Assembly (NCBI GenBank): GCA_964035795.1
Contig: OZ038321.1
Coordinates: 27,530,459 to 27,594,458, forward strand
Direction of reading: 5' to 3'
From: Pterobdella sp. o SKG-2022
Lineage: Eukaryota; Annelida; Clitellata; Hirudinida; Piscicolidae
Length of the DNA stretch: 64,000 nucleotides
How positions within the stretch are numbered: the first letter of the stretch is position 1; every line of letters begins with the position of its first letter. Below the pieces are notes generated by a model, which was not told the DNA's origin, ran no database searches, and saw only the letters and a program-made list of their open reading frames with translations. The position numbers and the translations under genes are program-made. This document shows positions 44,972 through 59,400 of this stretch, piece by piece.

Positions 44972-47900
44972 ATGGGAATAGATTCGGCTGAGTGTAACAT
45001 TAAAGTGATTTGCAGAGTAAGGCCTCTTAATCAATCAGAAGAAAAAGCAGGCAGCAAATATATTCTGAAATTTCTTTCTGACGAGGCTCTTTCTATTGGA
45101 GTATGTGAATAATTTAATTTAATCAGTTATGGGTATGAAATCAATTTTTGTTAAATCTTCAGAACAAGAATTTTACTTACGATAAAGTATTTCGACACGA
45201 TGTTTCTCAAGAAGAAGTATACAATAAAACAGCCAAACCAATTGTGAAAGGTATGCGTATAATTCCAAAATTAATTTATACTTCAAAATTGATTCAGCTT
45301 AAGTAATAATTGAGATAAGTTCGAACCTGGTTTTGCAAAATATAAAAATTATTTTAAAGATGTGTTATCTGGTTACAATGGAACAATATTTGCTTATGGA
45401 CAGACTGCTAGTGGAAAAACACATACAATGGAGGTAAAATATAATAGTAATTTTCATCTAGCCAAAATATAAAGCTTTTCCCAATAGAATCTTACAATTT
45501 GAAGTATTAAGTATGTTGTACAATTTCATATTTTAATGAGCACTATATATTATGCATGGTTTTCGAGATTTTTTCAATTTGTTTAAGCAGCCATTGACTC
45601 ACTTTTGATCAAAATTATATCTTTATCTTATAATTTGTTTTTAATTGGAAATTATAGCTTTTCAAAAATAAATTTTATTCTCAAAAATCCTCGCTAGATG
45701 AATAAAACAAAAAATTATTGAACAAAAAGATACATGTGATGTCTCTCAAAGCTTATTCTTAGTTATGTTTCAATTTTGGATAAATACTCAAAAATTCAGC
45801 TACTTTACTCCTACTAATCATAATAATGTTATATTGAAAATACAATAAAACAACTACTAATTGATATAATTAGTAATCACTCTAGCATAGGTGATATTAA
45901 TCAAAGTTCATAACAAAATAGTTACGTTTTAAAAATGAACCAATAAGTGGCGCATTAGAATCATTGGTCACGTTCCCCTTAAATAAAGTGGTGTACACCT
46001 AACTCCTTGAAGATTTAAATATAAAGACAATAAACGATGATGATGATTAATGAACTAGTGATTCATCTCATTATGACAGGGTCAACTGGAGGATTCCCAT
46101 TTGAAAGGGATCATTCCGAGGATTGTTGGGGACATCTTTAGTTACATTTACAACATGGACAATGACCAAATTGAGTTTCATATCAAGGTTGTGTTATGAG
46201 GGTGGTATTTTTGTTTGATGATGATGTTGCTGTAGGTCTTTAATGGTCAACTTATCATAGCATGGAAATAGGTTTAAAAGGAAGATGAGGATGATGATGA
46301 TGTCACTATTGGGGAAATTGAAATTCTTATGAAATTTTTTAATCATATTTAATTCTAGTTTGTTGTTTTTGAATTCAAATTTTTTTCAGTTTGAGTAATA
46401 TTTTTATATCTTTCTATCTACTTTGGTTTACATGAAATATTTAATATAATTTAATGTTTTTTTTTTCTACTTTTTTATTCTTTTGACTTTTTTTTAATTT
46501 ATCATGGTTTTTTCCTTAGATAAATATTTGATTTAAGATAATTAATCTCAGGTGTCATATTTTGAAATTTACATGGATAAGATTAGAGATCTTTTGGATG
46601 GTGAGATTTTTGAGTATTCAAATAATCTTTTAGTATTCAATTGGCTTTTGAATAATCGATTAGCTTCATGAATATTATATATCAATCAATCAATCAAATT
46701 CTTTATATAGCCCGTTTTCCTTTACCGAGGGTTAGGCTTTTTGAAAGTTCTATCTCGAAGTTGGCCTTTCCATTCAGAGCGATCGAGTGGATCCGCACAA
46801 ACCATGTCTAGCTTTCTTTTATCATTCAATATGAGCTCATTCCAAGTCTTTGGGCCTACCAGGCTTCTTGCAAATATCTAAATCCAACTTTCACACCTGA
46901 GAAATCCAACCCACGCTACGCTCTACATGTCCAAACCACCTCATCCTGCTTGTACGAAGAACTACCTCAACATTCCGAATGCCAAGTTTTGAAAGGAGTG
47001 AGTGAGAGCAAACGTTATCATTCGTTTTGATATTGCACATCCAGCGAATCATGGCAAGGTCATTTCGTCTAAGGCGGTTCGATGTGGAAACTGTTACAGG
47101 CCATGTTTCAGCAGCATGTAACATAGCTCTTCTGACACAGGTTGAATAGACACGGCCTCTGGTCAATAATGATAAATGACGATTAGCAAGGAGTGGAAGA
47201 AGTTGGCGAAATTTAGCCCAGGCACACTTACAACGTGTTATTGAAGCAAGCTCACATCCACCACCTGCAGATAACATATCTCCAAGATATCAGAACCTGT
47301 AGACAACTTTCAGTTTTTCATCACCAATCATCACTTCCTTCACTAATCTCCCATCAACAGGCCATGCTGTACCAAGGCAACGAGCGCATCGGAAGTTAAG
47401 ATCCGAAGTTAGAGGGCTTTTTATGCCGCTGCATTTCTTGTGTACCCATTGCCTGGAGCCTCCACACTGAATAGCATTTCTACCCACACCTGCTTGGCAT
47501 ACACCACAAGGATACTTTCCAGCTTTTCTCAACACATCAAGGTTCGAACGAGAAACCATTAGCTTTGTCTTACCCATATTCACCCTCAACCCCTTTTTCT
47601 CCATCTCCGATCTCCATGTTCTCAACTTCACTAATAGTTCATCCATGGACTGAGCACTTACCATTAAGTCTTCAGCATACAAGATCTCCCAAGGGCAACC
47701 TGTACGTAACTCCATAGATAAAGCTTCCAGTACAATAACAAAAAGTAATGGACTAAGAACAGAAACTTGATGGATACCTACCCGAACATCAAACGAGTTG
47801 CTATATTCATCACCAACTTTCACCCTACTTCCCATTTCTTTGTACATTGATTGTACAATTCTCACAAGCCATTTATCAATTTTCAATTTTCGCATACTCC

Positions 47901-50900
47901 ACCAAATCACTTCTCGTGACACTCTGTCAAAGGCTTTCTCCAAATCAATGAATGCTAAGTAGAAGGGCTTACCAGCAACCAGATGCTTTTCCTGTAACTG
48001 ACGGAGGATAAATATGGCATCAGTTGTACCCCGATCTTGCATAAAACCACATTGCATATCATTAATCACCACCCTCTGTCTGATAAAACCTTTCACTACG
48101 CGCTCCAAAACCTTCATAACCTGATCAATTAACTTCAAACCCTTATAGTTAGACCTGTTTAAAGCATCACCTTTACCCTTATATACACTGACTATGTGAC
48201 TTTTCTGCCACTCAGACTGTATACAGTTCTCAAAGATGATGTCTTCAATGAGATCTTGAATCATATTTGAGCGTCTCAGCAACAATACCTGAAGGACCAG
48301 CTGCTTTCCCAAGGCTCATCTTATTAATGGCCTTTACAACCATTGCTGTAGTGATAGGTTCGCTGGGACCTTCCACGGGATAGACTTCAGACAAATCACC
48401 TGGATTCCATGAAAACTCCACATTGAGAAGGTGCATATAATACTCTCTCCATGCTTCTTTTTTTGGAATCAACATCCAGGGACATTTGGCCATTATTATT
48501 TCTCACCGGTTTATCCCCAATGACGTCCTGGTTCTCTCGCTGCATTTGCTTAGCCAGTCGATATATCTCAACAGATCTGGGACTTATTTTTTTGAACGCA
48601 ATCTTCTCAGCATTAGTTTTGGGTATGTGTACAGCAAGGTTGGATGCACGTTTAGCCACCTGATAAGCATGTCTGTCTCCTTCTGCTTTCCATACTTTGA
48701 AAAATTTGCGTTTGTGGGACACAGCTTGCTGCACCTTGTCATTCCATCACCAAGTCTGCCTCTTCCAGGTATGTTTTGCAGAGACTCCACAAACCTGTTT
48801 TGTAGCATTACTCAAATTGTTTTTCAGGTACTTCCAACGTTCATCCAGAGTTCTACCAGTTTCATTTCCTTGGATTAACGCATTGAAAAAATTAGAAAAT
48901 TCAACTTGATTTCCGAAGTCTTTTAGTTTCCAGACTTTTATACGAGGAACAAACCTTCTTTTGGGGTGAGCATGAGTGCAAACCTTGAAGTCACCAACCA
49001 CCAGTTTATGCTGTGTTGCACACTCTTCTCCAACAATGACTTTTACATTAAATACCATTTTTCTAAAACTTTTCTTATACAATATGTAGTCAATTTGGGT
49101 TTTACAATCTTCTGACTGGTATGTAACCAGATGTTCAAATTTCTTCTTGAACCAGGAATTACCAACAACCAGCTCATTGGCAACAGCAAATTCCAGCAGT
49201 CTTTCACCTTCATGGTTTCTTTTTCCCAAAGCCTGTCCACCATGCACATCCTCAAAAGCAGTAGAGTGTGATCCTATATGGCCATTCCAGTCTCCACTTA
49301 TGGTTAGCTGTTCCGAAGATGAAACTCTAGCTATGATGGATTGAAGCGCATAATAGAATTGATCTTTTACACTCTCACTAAGGTTAGCTTGAGGTGCATA
49401 AACACTCACAAAAACAAACACAACTGATCCAACCACCATTTGAATGAGAAAAAATAACTTTGAAAATCAAATTTCGCAAACAGCCGAACATGTCGGTTGC
49501 TAACCAAAGATTTGTATATAGATATGTATATAAATATATATATATATGTTCATTACATTAACCTAGAATTCAGTGTCAATCAACAACAATGATGGTATTG
49601 ACAATTCATTTTCAGTGACCAAGACCAACTTGATTGTGCATGAAGACAAAAACAGAGTGCCTTACGTTAAGGTATAATCTATCCATGCAATACAAAGTGC
49701 ATCATGCCATCTCCATATCTACATATCCATTTATTCAACACCTACCTATTGATGTACCCATTTATCTAACCATCCATTAATCTACTTTTTTTGTTACTTA
49801 CTTCTCACAGATCTATAAATCTAACAAAAGTAAACTCACTTAACAAATTTACACTTACCTTTTCTATCTACCCATTCATTTTCCTTTCTCCCTGTTTATT
49901 CTTTCATCCATCCATCTACTATTCCACTCATTCATTTATCCATCTTACTCTCCATCCATCCACCCAACACCAGGGAGTGACAGAGCAGTTTGTCTCATGT
50001 CCAGCGGATGTAATGCAAGTGATTGAGGAAGGGAAGAGTAACCGTCACGTTGCCGTCACAAGTTAGTCGTCACGTGTCTTGTGGAGTGTAATAATAATAA
50101 TAATAATCAAAATAACAATAACAGAATAATAATAACACTAATAATATTCTTTAGTTTATTAATACTTAATGCTTAAAATTTTTTTAAGTTCTTTAATTGA
50201 TGTTGATGCTTGTAATGTTTTCAACTTAAAAAATGCCTATACATTTTAAAAATCAACATTGGCAAAGATATCTCGGAAATCAATAATTAAGAAATAAATC
50301 AATAATAAATAATGTGTAAAAAATTAATTGGAGAAAAAATGAAATACTAGAAAGCATGTTGAAATCATAATTTTTAAGTTTAATTTTAGGCTGATAAATT
50401 ACATATTTTGTTGGTATATACAAACTACTGGCAAGCAAAAATACTTCTGTCATTTGTGAGTTATGCATTCAAACATATTTTATACATGGAGTAGTGAAAC
50501 CTACTTACCGCACAGTTAACGCGCCAGTTCAGGGCGACCTAATGCTTAATTTCCTCACATACTTACGAGCTTGAAAGCGTACACGATCGGCGATGATAAG
50601 TAAGAAAAATGAAAATCCTGACCTAACATACAAATACAAACAAGTAGGAGAATATACTGATACGAATATGATAATACCATTACATAATGAATGTCTCTGT
50701 ATAGATTGGTCTACGTTGAAATATGCCATCAAATTGAATAGTGCTAACGATAAGTAATGTATTTTTTAAATTAATTTTATTATAAATAGTATCTATAGTT
50801 ATTTACCTATGAAGTTCTTTTTCATCAGTTTTTCTTGAAAAGGTCAATTATCTATAAGTTGTATGCTTTTAGTGGCTAAATGAGCTAGTTTAATATTTAT

Positions 50901-51445
50901 TGGAAGTTTGAGATAGTGTCTGTTGTATATATAAAAGTTAAAAATATTATCATTATGTTAAATTTATCAATAAATCTCTTTTTTTATTTATCTATCCATC
51001 CATCCATCAATTCAAATCCGGAGGTTTCTTACACTTGCAAATTCTAATATCAGGATATTACTCATAGAATCATATGCACAATTGCACCTCCTAATCCAAT
51101 CTCAAGGTTAAGGCATATGTCGCTGTACAAAGCTTTGTAGCGCCAACTAGCAAATATACGTTATTATTATGGTCTGTAATGATTAATCAGATACGATAAA
51201 ACAGAGGTTATTGTATTTGTTTAATTACTAAGCGTTCCGAAGCATACTGATATCAGGCAAATAACACCGAATGTTATGTTTATAATAAGGATATCATAAA
51301 TTATGTTATTAAAATTCTTATATTATATAGTATATTAATATATTTATTTATATAATTGTTATTTTTATTATTTATTAATTATTATTTTTTTATTTTCATA
51401 ATTATTATAATAATTCTTATTTATTTTTTAATTATTATTCACGTA

Positions 51446-51509
<64 letters not shown>

Positions 51510-53162
51510 TTCATTTCATAGCATCTGTACGCGCTGATATATAGTTTGAATTTTTATTGAACTCTGCGTGTTTATTTTAATATAATTAATATATTTCTAT
51601 TAAATAAAAATTAATAATGATAATTTAAAATATAAATAAAAATAGAGACACGGGACAAAATATAAGTGTTATAATGGAAGAAAAAACTCGCTGAAGAATA
51701 TTGCTTAAATATCGAAAATCCTCATTAGTGAATAGCTTGAAAAAATATCAGCAATAAAGTGCGCTCTATATGAAGTGATGATAAATCATTTGATGAATAT
51801 TAAATGAATTTAAAATGAAATGAGTTTATTGATGCGTATTGTACTTTAGTTTATATTTAATATGACATCTTTATGAAGCACTTTAACTGTATTGTACTCT
51901 CATGTTTTGAAGTAAAAATAAATCGATAAAGTAAACCTTCATTGTGAATTTATTTTATCATAAATGGCTTGAACAGTTTTTTTATCATTAACACTCATTT
52001 ATTCATCAACGCCCAACCAATCCTAGCATGGAAACGGACGTACAATGATGATGAGGATGATAAATTTTCAGTTAAAAAAATATCACAATTATAATCTACA
52101 ATGCCAGTTTAATACTGATTTTCAGTAATTAATAAAGGTTTCGACTTCATAGGATAATGTAATGCAAATGAGAATATCACCATGGGGGGATATATTCCAG
52201 GAGTTTGTAATATAGGATTCAACTCATACAATGGCTGTATTAACATTTGGATGTTATATTTAATAAATTCATTATAAAGCCTATGATGGTGGTAGTTGTG
52301 GTGGTAGGGTTGAGGATATTCATGATGCTAGTGGTTGGACTGGTAACGACAATGATGATGATGGTGATGATGTTAGTGAAGATGATACAGATGTTAAAAT
52401 GATTTGTTAGTGGATTTTTTGCGTGCAAAGTATTGATGGGGGCATATCTATGTTGAACTTTCAATATTTACTTTTCATCCCGCCAATATGAATCTCAACT
52501 CTATTATCGATCATAACTAATATTGGTTTGTAATTATCTTTGTGTTTAAACGTTTTATTATATCCTCAATGATATTCAATACTTTTTGCAGTTGTCCTTC
52601 TATTAGCTTGTTAGTTATTGCTTAGTTGTTTGCACAAATGATTTCATATTTGTATGATGTATATATTTTTTACACACATGTTTTATAATTGATTTTGAAT
52701 TTTCACGCATCCTATTATTATCGCCATGATCTCATTATTGAAAGCGGTGCATATTGAGTTCCTAAGTTTTTGTGGCACGCTCTATAATGAAATAGTTTCG
52801 AATTTATCCGTGTTGACGCTCATATAATCTAAACGTTATGTAACTTGCTAATCTAAGCAATCAATCAATCAATCAATCAAATCTTTTTTATAGCCCGTTT
52901 TCTTTCACCAAGGGTTGGGCTTTTTGAAAGTTCTATCTCGAAGTCGGCCTTTCCATTCAGAGCGATCGAAATCAACTATAGTAAATTTTCTATCATGGAG
53001 TAAAATACACATAACTACAGCAGTGTTTCTTAACAGTTTCAAAGTCTCTTGTTGAAATGTAAAATGCGATTAAAAATGAGATTATAGCGGCATTAATTTG
53101 ACAATTGAAGCCTTTATGAATTTAATATCAACCACTTAATAATGATGAGATGATGGTGATTC

Positions 53163-53222
<60 letters not shown>

Positions 53223-56089
53223 GATTATGTGTTGAGTCGTTTGTGGCAACTTCATCAAATGATGTGAGCATGCTAGACTTTGGTTTTATCCCTTATTATT
53301 GAGGAAAGTATAAAAAGTTTTCCCATTGATAATAAGATTAATAATAATAATAATAATAAGAATAAGTCTATTATAACTTAAAATTTTAGAAATGTTATTA
53401 TATGTACCTTTGTCAATTATTTTGTGAAATAAATATTGCCACAAGCTGTTTAATGGCTAGTTTTATTGAAAGGTGGCTTTTTCCTATTGAAAGATTCCAG
53501 TTTCATTTTGAGGGGAAATATTAAATAGGCTTACAACAATACTTTGATGTCTTGCTGAAATGTACCTTTTTGATTTTTTTTTGGAACTAAAAATAACTAA
53601 TAATAATACTGATTTCATTAAAAATAATTTACTCAGATAAAAAGATTATCAAAGTAAATAATGAAATATTAAATAAAATAATAATTTTAATTAAAAAATA
53701 ATACTAGTTTCATTAATAATAATGATTTGCAAAATACAAAAAATAATTCAACACAAAACAATATTAATAATTTTGCGCAAAATAATATCAATAATGGAAA
53801 CGTTAATATCAATAATAATGTTTTGGACACATGTTGTTTGCACAATATCTTGCACATTTTGATCATCATCACCACCATTTTGATCATCATCACTACCACC
53901 ATTTTGATCATCATCATCTATTAAATCATCCACATCATAATTAATTCATTATCATCAAAATATTCTTGACCATACTCATCGTCATCATCATTATCATACT
54001 CATCATCACCACCATCATCATCATCGTATGCATGAACGCCATCACTCATGATATCTTGTCCATATTGTAATCTAAATGATTGGGTTCATTACACAACCAT
54101 GGTTTCACCTTCACTCCCACTATTGATCGAGTCGAATATTGTTTGTATTATCATTCATTATTGTTTGTATCGTTGTTTGTTCTTGCTCACCCGTGAATTA
54201 CATCTTGTGGACAGATTTTGCTATACTTTCATAATGCAATAAGTAGGATATTATTGAAATACATTGTTGTCATATCTGCTTCCAACCATTATACTCATAA
54301 ATCTTGCTTTGATTTTACCTTTATGAGATTCCATCATCTACCGCTACTACTGCTATTATTACTTTTATTAAAACTACTATGCTAAAGTTATACTGTTATT
54401 GTTACTGTTAATAATATTTATAATAATAGATAATAATTACAGTAAAAATGATGATTCATACAAGTGTTACCTGTACTTGTAGCAATAGGATGGTGATTGT
54501 GGTAGCTGCATCAGTAATAGATAACATTTATAAAAAAATAATGATACTTCTCTTGTATTATTTGCTCTTATTCATCATGAACCCTCGAATCGACGCAGTC
54601 TATCCTGGTTTTAAGTATGTTGTGAATGCATACGTCCCTCATCACCGCTCTATTTCTGATTTCTTGAAGTTCTATCAACACGGAAGAAAGTGATCTTCAA
54701 AAAAGCTTCACCCTATGTTGGAATAATGAAAAGAATGATGATGTTGATGTTGATGATGATGATATAATGATGCTGATATCGGGGTTTCTATTCATTTCAC
54801 ACACATCGCATTTAATTAATAAACCTCATGAGTCACACTCACATCCACTGATGGCGGGTGTTTGTGTTGTGGGTGAGGTGGATTGATTGATGTTTTCATC
54901 GTGTGATTTAGTTATCGTTTCAATTTAATAATAAAATGAATATTAAAAATGATTATATTATTATTATTATTTTTTATTTAAAAAAAATATACAGAGCATT
55001 GGTAACACAACAAAAATGTATCATCCTGCTAGTTATTTAATTACACTCAGATCTTTTCTTTCCTTCTGTGGTCACATGAGTGATGGGTGATAAGAAGGAT
55101 TTATATTCGAGTGCATAGTTTTGTTATGACGGGTTTAATTAACTATTTTAGATATTAAAATTTTCAGGGATGTGAATGGAAGCTTACAAATAATAGTGAT
55201 AATTTAAAGGCGTTCTATTAACTTTTATCATGTCATTATTAATAATATTATTATTCTTTTTTCCCATTTTCATTTTTATGGTGATTCATTATTAAGATTT
55301 TTCTTTTTATTATTATAATCATTATTATTTTTGATGAACTAAATTTGCCTAGTACGAATATAATTCTATTCAACAATTTTATAAATTAAAAAACATGAAG
55401 TTTTTCTCAATTCGAACTAACACTTCATGCGAACACACCGCCACATCACACCGCTACATTAACACACCACGCCACCACATCAAAAAACACCACACCACCA
55501 CACATCACCACAGACATGAACGAGCATTCATCCAGATCGCACAGTGTTTTTCTCATCAACGTCAAACAGGTGAACAATGAAACCGACAAGAAGCTCTCTG
55601 GCAAGTTGTACCTTGTTGACCTGGCTGGTTCTGAGAAGGTAGGCCTTGTGGTGGTTGTGTTTTTATTGCCACATGTTTTCATAAATTGATATACTACTGA
55701 GTTAGAGAGTGTGGTGGTAATGGTGGGAGGGGAGTTATGATGATGGTTGTTAAGTCATGCTGTTTTTAATTGTGGTGGTGAGGGTAGTGATGACGATGTT
55801 GATGACATTAAAAGGATAATGACACACGAATCTAGTAACAAGACTATTGAATTAATGTTTTAGTCGATGCAGTCAATTTGCTCATCTTATACCTAGAAAT
55901 TGCAAACATGTGAAATATTGGCACATTGATAGAGGCATACCATTGTAGATATACTCACACACATACGAATCTTCCAAACTAGACTATTTTGAATCGTTCC
56001 ATCAACTCTTTCTAGTCTTCAGCTTTTTGAATTTTTGTATGTAGAAGTTTCATTGGTATATGTTCAAGTTTTAAGCATTGCTGCTACTC

Positions 56090-56156
<67 letters not shown>

Positions 56157-56333
56157 GAACTTGGAAGTGCGTTATCCACTTGACAGTAGGTGCACTGAAG
56201 ATTGATTTCTGGAACATTTCTTCACGTGGTTATGAAGTCCTTGTTTTTTGAAAACGTTATTGCAATTCGGGCAATGTTGTAATGATGGTGCTTTGTGGAC
56301 TTGGCGAATGTGGTTTGTCAGACCTGCCTTGTT

Positions 56334-56410
<77 letters not shown>

Positions 56411-59400
56411 CACACACAGGTGAGCAAAACAGGAGCTGAAGGAGCAGTACTGGATGAAGCAAAAAACATCAACAAGTCCTTGTCTGCCCTTGGCAACGTT
56501 ATTGCTGCCCTGGCTGACAATGCTGTTAGTCGTATGAATTATTTGGCTTAAAACATGATCTTTTTTTACGACAATAGGAACTTTCGAAGCGTGGAACAGC
56601 GCATATTAAATCCGACAACCTCGAGCTTCAACGTTAGCTTGGGACGGAAGATCTATAAAATTTTGTCCAAATGGTTTATTTTTAAATAACGATATGGCTA
56701 GTATCAATAACCTAGACAAACTGCTGTCTATCCCAGTTACTTGACACCTACTATATAATAGTCTAATATTGATATTAATTTTCATCATCATTAACTGTTG
56801 TAATGACATAATTAGCCATCAAAGCACTTCTATTACCTCATTTTATACATTTTGCTTTCACAAAACCATTGATCACATATAGTACGGTTTCTTAAGGCAA
56901 TCTTCCTTGTGATTCATTCTTAACTATGTAACATTGCATTCTCAAGAAGATCATTTAAGCACAATCAATAACAATATTAACTTCATCAATAATAAAAATA
57001 ACAAAAGCTGCAGTAATAATATTAATATCCCAGTGAATAAAGAAGTCTAAAAAATATTATGATGATCGAATTACAACATTTTCAAAGGATTTTCAAGGCA
57101 TTCTCAGTTGATAGATAGTTAAAATAATGACTAGAAGGATACTAGTAATAAGACTAAAGTATGAAAAAAAAGATAGATTTAATGATACAAAATGAATGAA
57201 GATCGAAAACGATTTTTGGAGGAATATTTCGTATTATCACATAAGATATGCAAGATTTTCGTACAAAAACTCTACGTTAAAAATGAAACATCAAATACTG
57301 CCACAAGCCCATGTAAGAAACCTCAACCTCGCAGAACTTTGTGCCATATAGGGACTCAAAGCTGACCAGAATTCTACAGGAGAGTTTGGGAGGCAATGCA
57401 CAGACCACCATGATCATCTGCTGCAGTCCAGCCTCCTTCAACGAGACTGAGACCAAGTCGACTCTTCTTTTTGGTTCCAGGTGTGTTTGTGTTTGTTGTT
57501 GTTTTCCAGGGTTCCAATTATATTTATCTTTTGTTTCTCTGAGTTTATGTTGTATTTTGAGGTATGAGTCTGTAAAAATGTGGGTCTTACACCTATAAAT
57601 CTTTCATTTTTGATTTATGTATATATATATATGTATGTCTTTTTGTATTTGAATGTATTTACCTGAAACTTGTTATATTATATTCATAGTAAATGAAATT
57701 TTATTTTATTAAAATTATATTTCATCAACTGTAGTTAATTTTAAAATAGTATTCCTCATACAGGTAATGTATAACGACATTAGTCTTAAATAATCAACAA
57801 TTTTTTTGCGTCGGTTTATGGTAGAACTTTAGTAAATTTTTTTGAGCAAAAAAACAGCTATAATTTCAGATAAGTTTAGCCTTATCATAGACATTAATCT
57901 GTGTCACCTACAACAGGGCAAAAACCATTAAGAACACAGTGATGGTAAATGAAGAGTTGACTGCAGAAGAATGGAAGAGGCGCTATGAGAAGTTAAAGGA
58001 GAAGAATAACAAGCTATCTCTGTTGCTACAGAGTTGCCAGGATGAACTCAAAAGATGGAGGGCAGGTGCGTTTGATTTTTTAAATATTTTTTTTAAACAG
58101 TTTAAATCGAGTTAATCAGGAAAAGTTTGATAATTAGTTTCAATCAACAATCACTATTACGATGACGACGAAGATATAGTTAGTTCATTTTATAAAGAAT
58201 ATACCGACATAATACAACCCATGCAAACTAAGCAGGTGAGAGTGTGCCTGAAGGGGAGAGGGTGGCATCTGAGGTGAGCAGCACTTCTACAATCAGTCTC
58301 GTCGACATTAAGGTTGCCTGCCTGTGTAAAAATAAAATTCTACTACTACTAATAATAATGATGAAAAGATCACCATCATATTGTCGGCCTCTATGGCTCA
58401 GAGGTAGAGCATTAGACTAATTAGCTAAAGTTACAGGGTTCGATCTCACGTGGGCCGTTAATTAGTACCTGTTCTTCTGTGTGTTTTCACTACATTAAAT
58501 TTTTAGCAAGTGCTTTGATCTATAAGCAAAAGCGCTTTATAAATACTTCCATTACATACATCATATCATCATCACTCATTATTATCACCTTGCTGTGCAA
58601 TCAACATTATGTTGTCTAGGTTGCTTTTTGTAATATCAGACTTTGGGTTGCTACTAGTGACTCAAGTATCAGTATCATTTCATTATAGTCAGCAACTTTT
58701 TTTCAAGGGGTCACTGACTTCTTTCTACAACCTTATCCTTTGTCTCCATTTCACCCTGTCATAGGCATACTAGTAACTTAAGTTGAAAGAAATAGGAGAA
58801 GGATCTAACTCGAATCTATTCATTTTATTATTATTTTTGATATTATTATTATTATTGTTGTTATCTCGGGTGCCGCCCAGAACTTGCCAGGCTCAGGAGC
58901 GCTAGAGGCAGAGAAAGTCAGGTGGGAAGAAGAGAAGACCAAACTTTATCAACAAATCGATGATAAGGTGGATAATAATAATAATTATTATAAATATAAT
59001 ATTAATAATAAGCTAATGAAAATAATATTAATAAAATAATTACTGTAAATATTATTAATACTAAGAAATAAATAAAGCCGCATGTTTGTAGGATGAGGAG
59101 TTGAACAGCAGCTTGGAGGAGTTGGAAAAGTACAAGGAGCAACTGTTGGAGACTGAGGAACAGATTAAGGCTTATATCAGGTGGTTTTGGGGATGCCAGG
59201 TGAGGAGGTTTTGGTGGATGAAGGGGTTTGATGGGCAAAAGTGAAAGGATTTTGGGTGAGGTTATGTGGGATGTCATAGGTGAATTGATAATGAAGTTGT
59301 TTGAGAGAAGGATTGATTTCGATCTGGCGTTTATTTGGGTTGCTATATTTTAATATTTAAAAATAGAATTAGAGGTATTTATTGAAGCTTATGAAATTAA

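Larger units (their letters stand above)
50062..55513 (+). other. 5.4-kb kinesin intron, repeat-rich
   Basis: This is the largest kinesin intron. It contains ATT (51449-51508) and AAT (53163-53220) microsatellites, a LINE 3' end (52858-52969), and TCA-rich and GAT-rich tracts (52310-52390, 53860-54030). An open frame ends at 54691-54693; its last part reads [20 protein letters not shown] and has less AT-rich codons than its surroundings. That could be a remnant of a mobile-element protein, but I do not recognise it. No host exon is expected, because exons 7 and 8 join in frame. Confidence 0.6.

Noticed and set aside
56172..56520. Frames with alternating Cys-Val or His-Thr in the kinesin intron
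   Set aside because: They arise from the AC microsatellite. A neighbouring [20 protein letters not shown] stretch (minus, about 56285-56226) looks zinc-finger-like but is short and has no supporting exon boundary, so it is not called as a gene.
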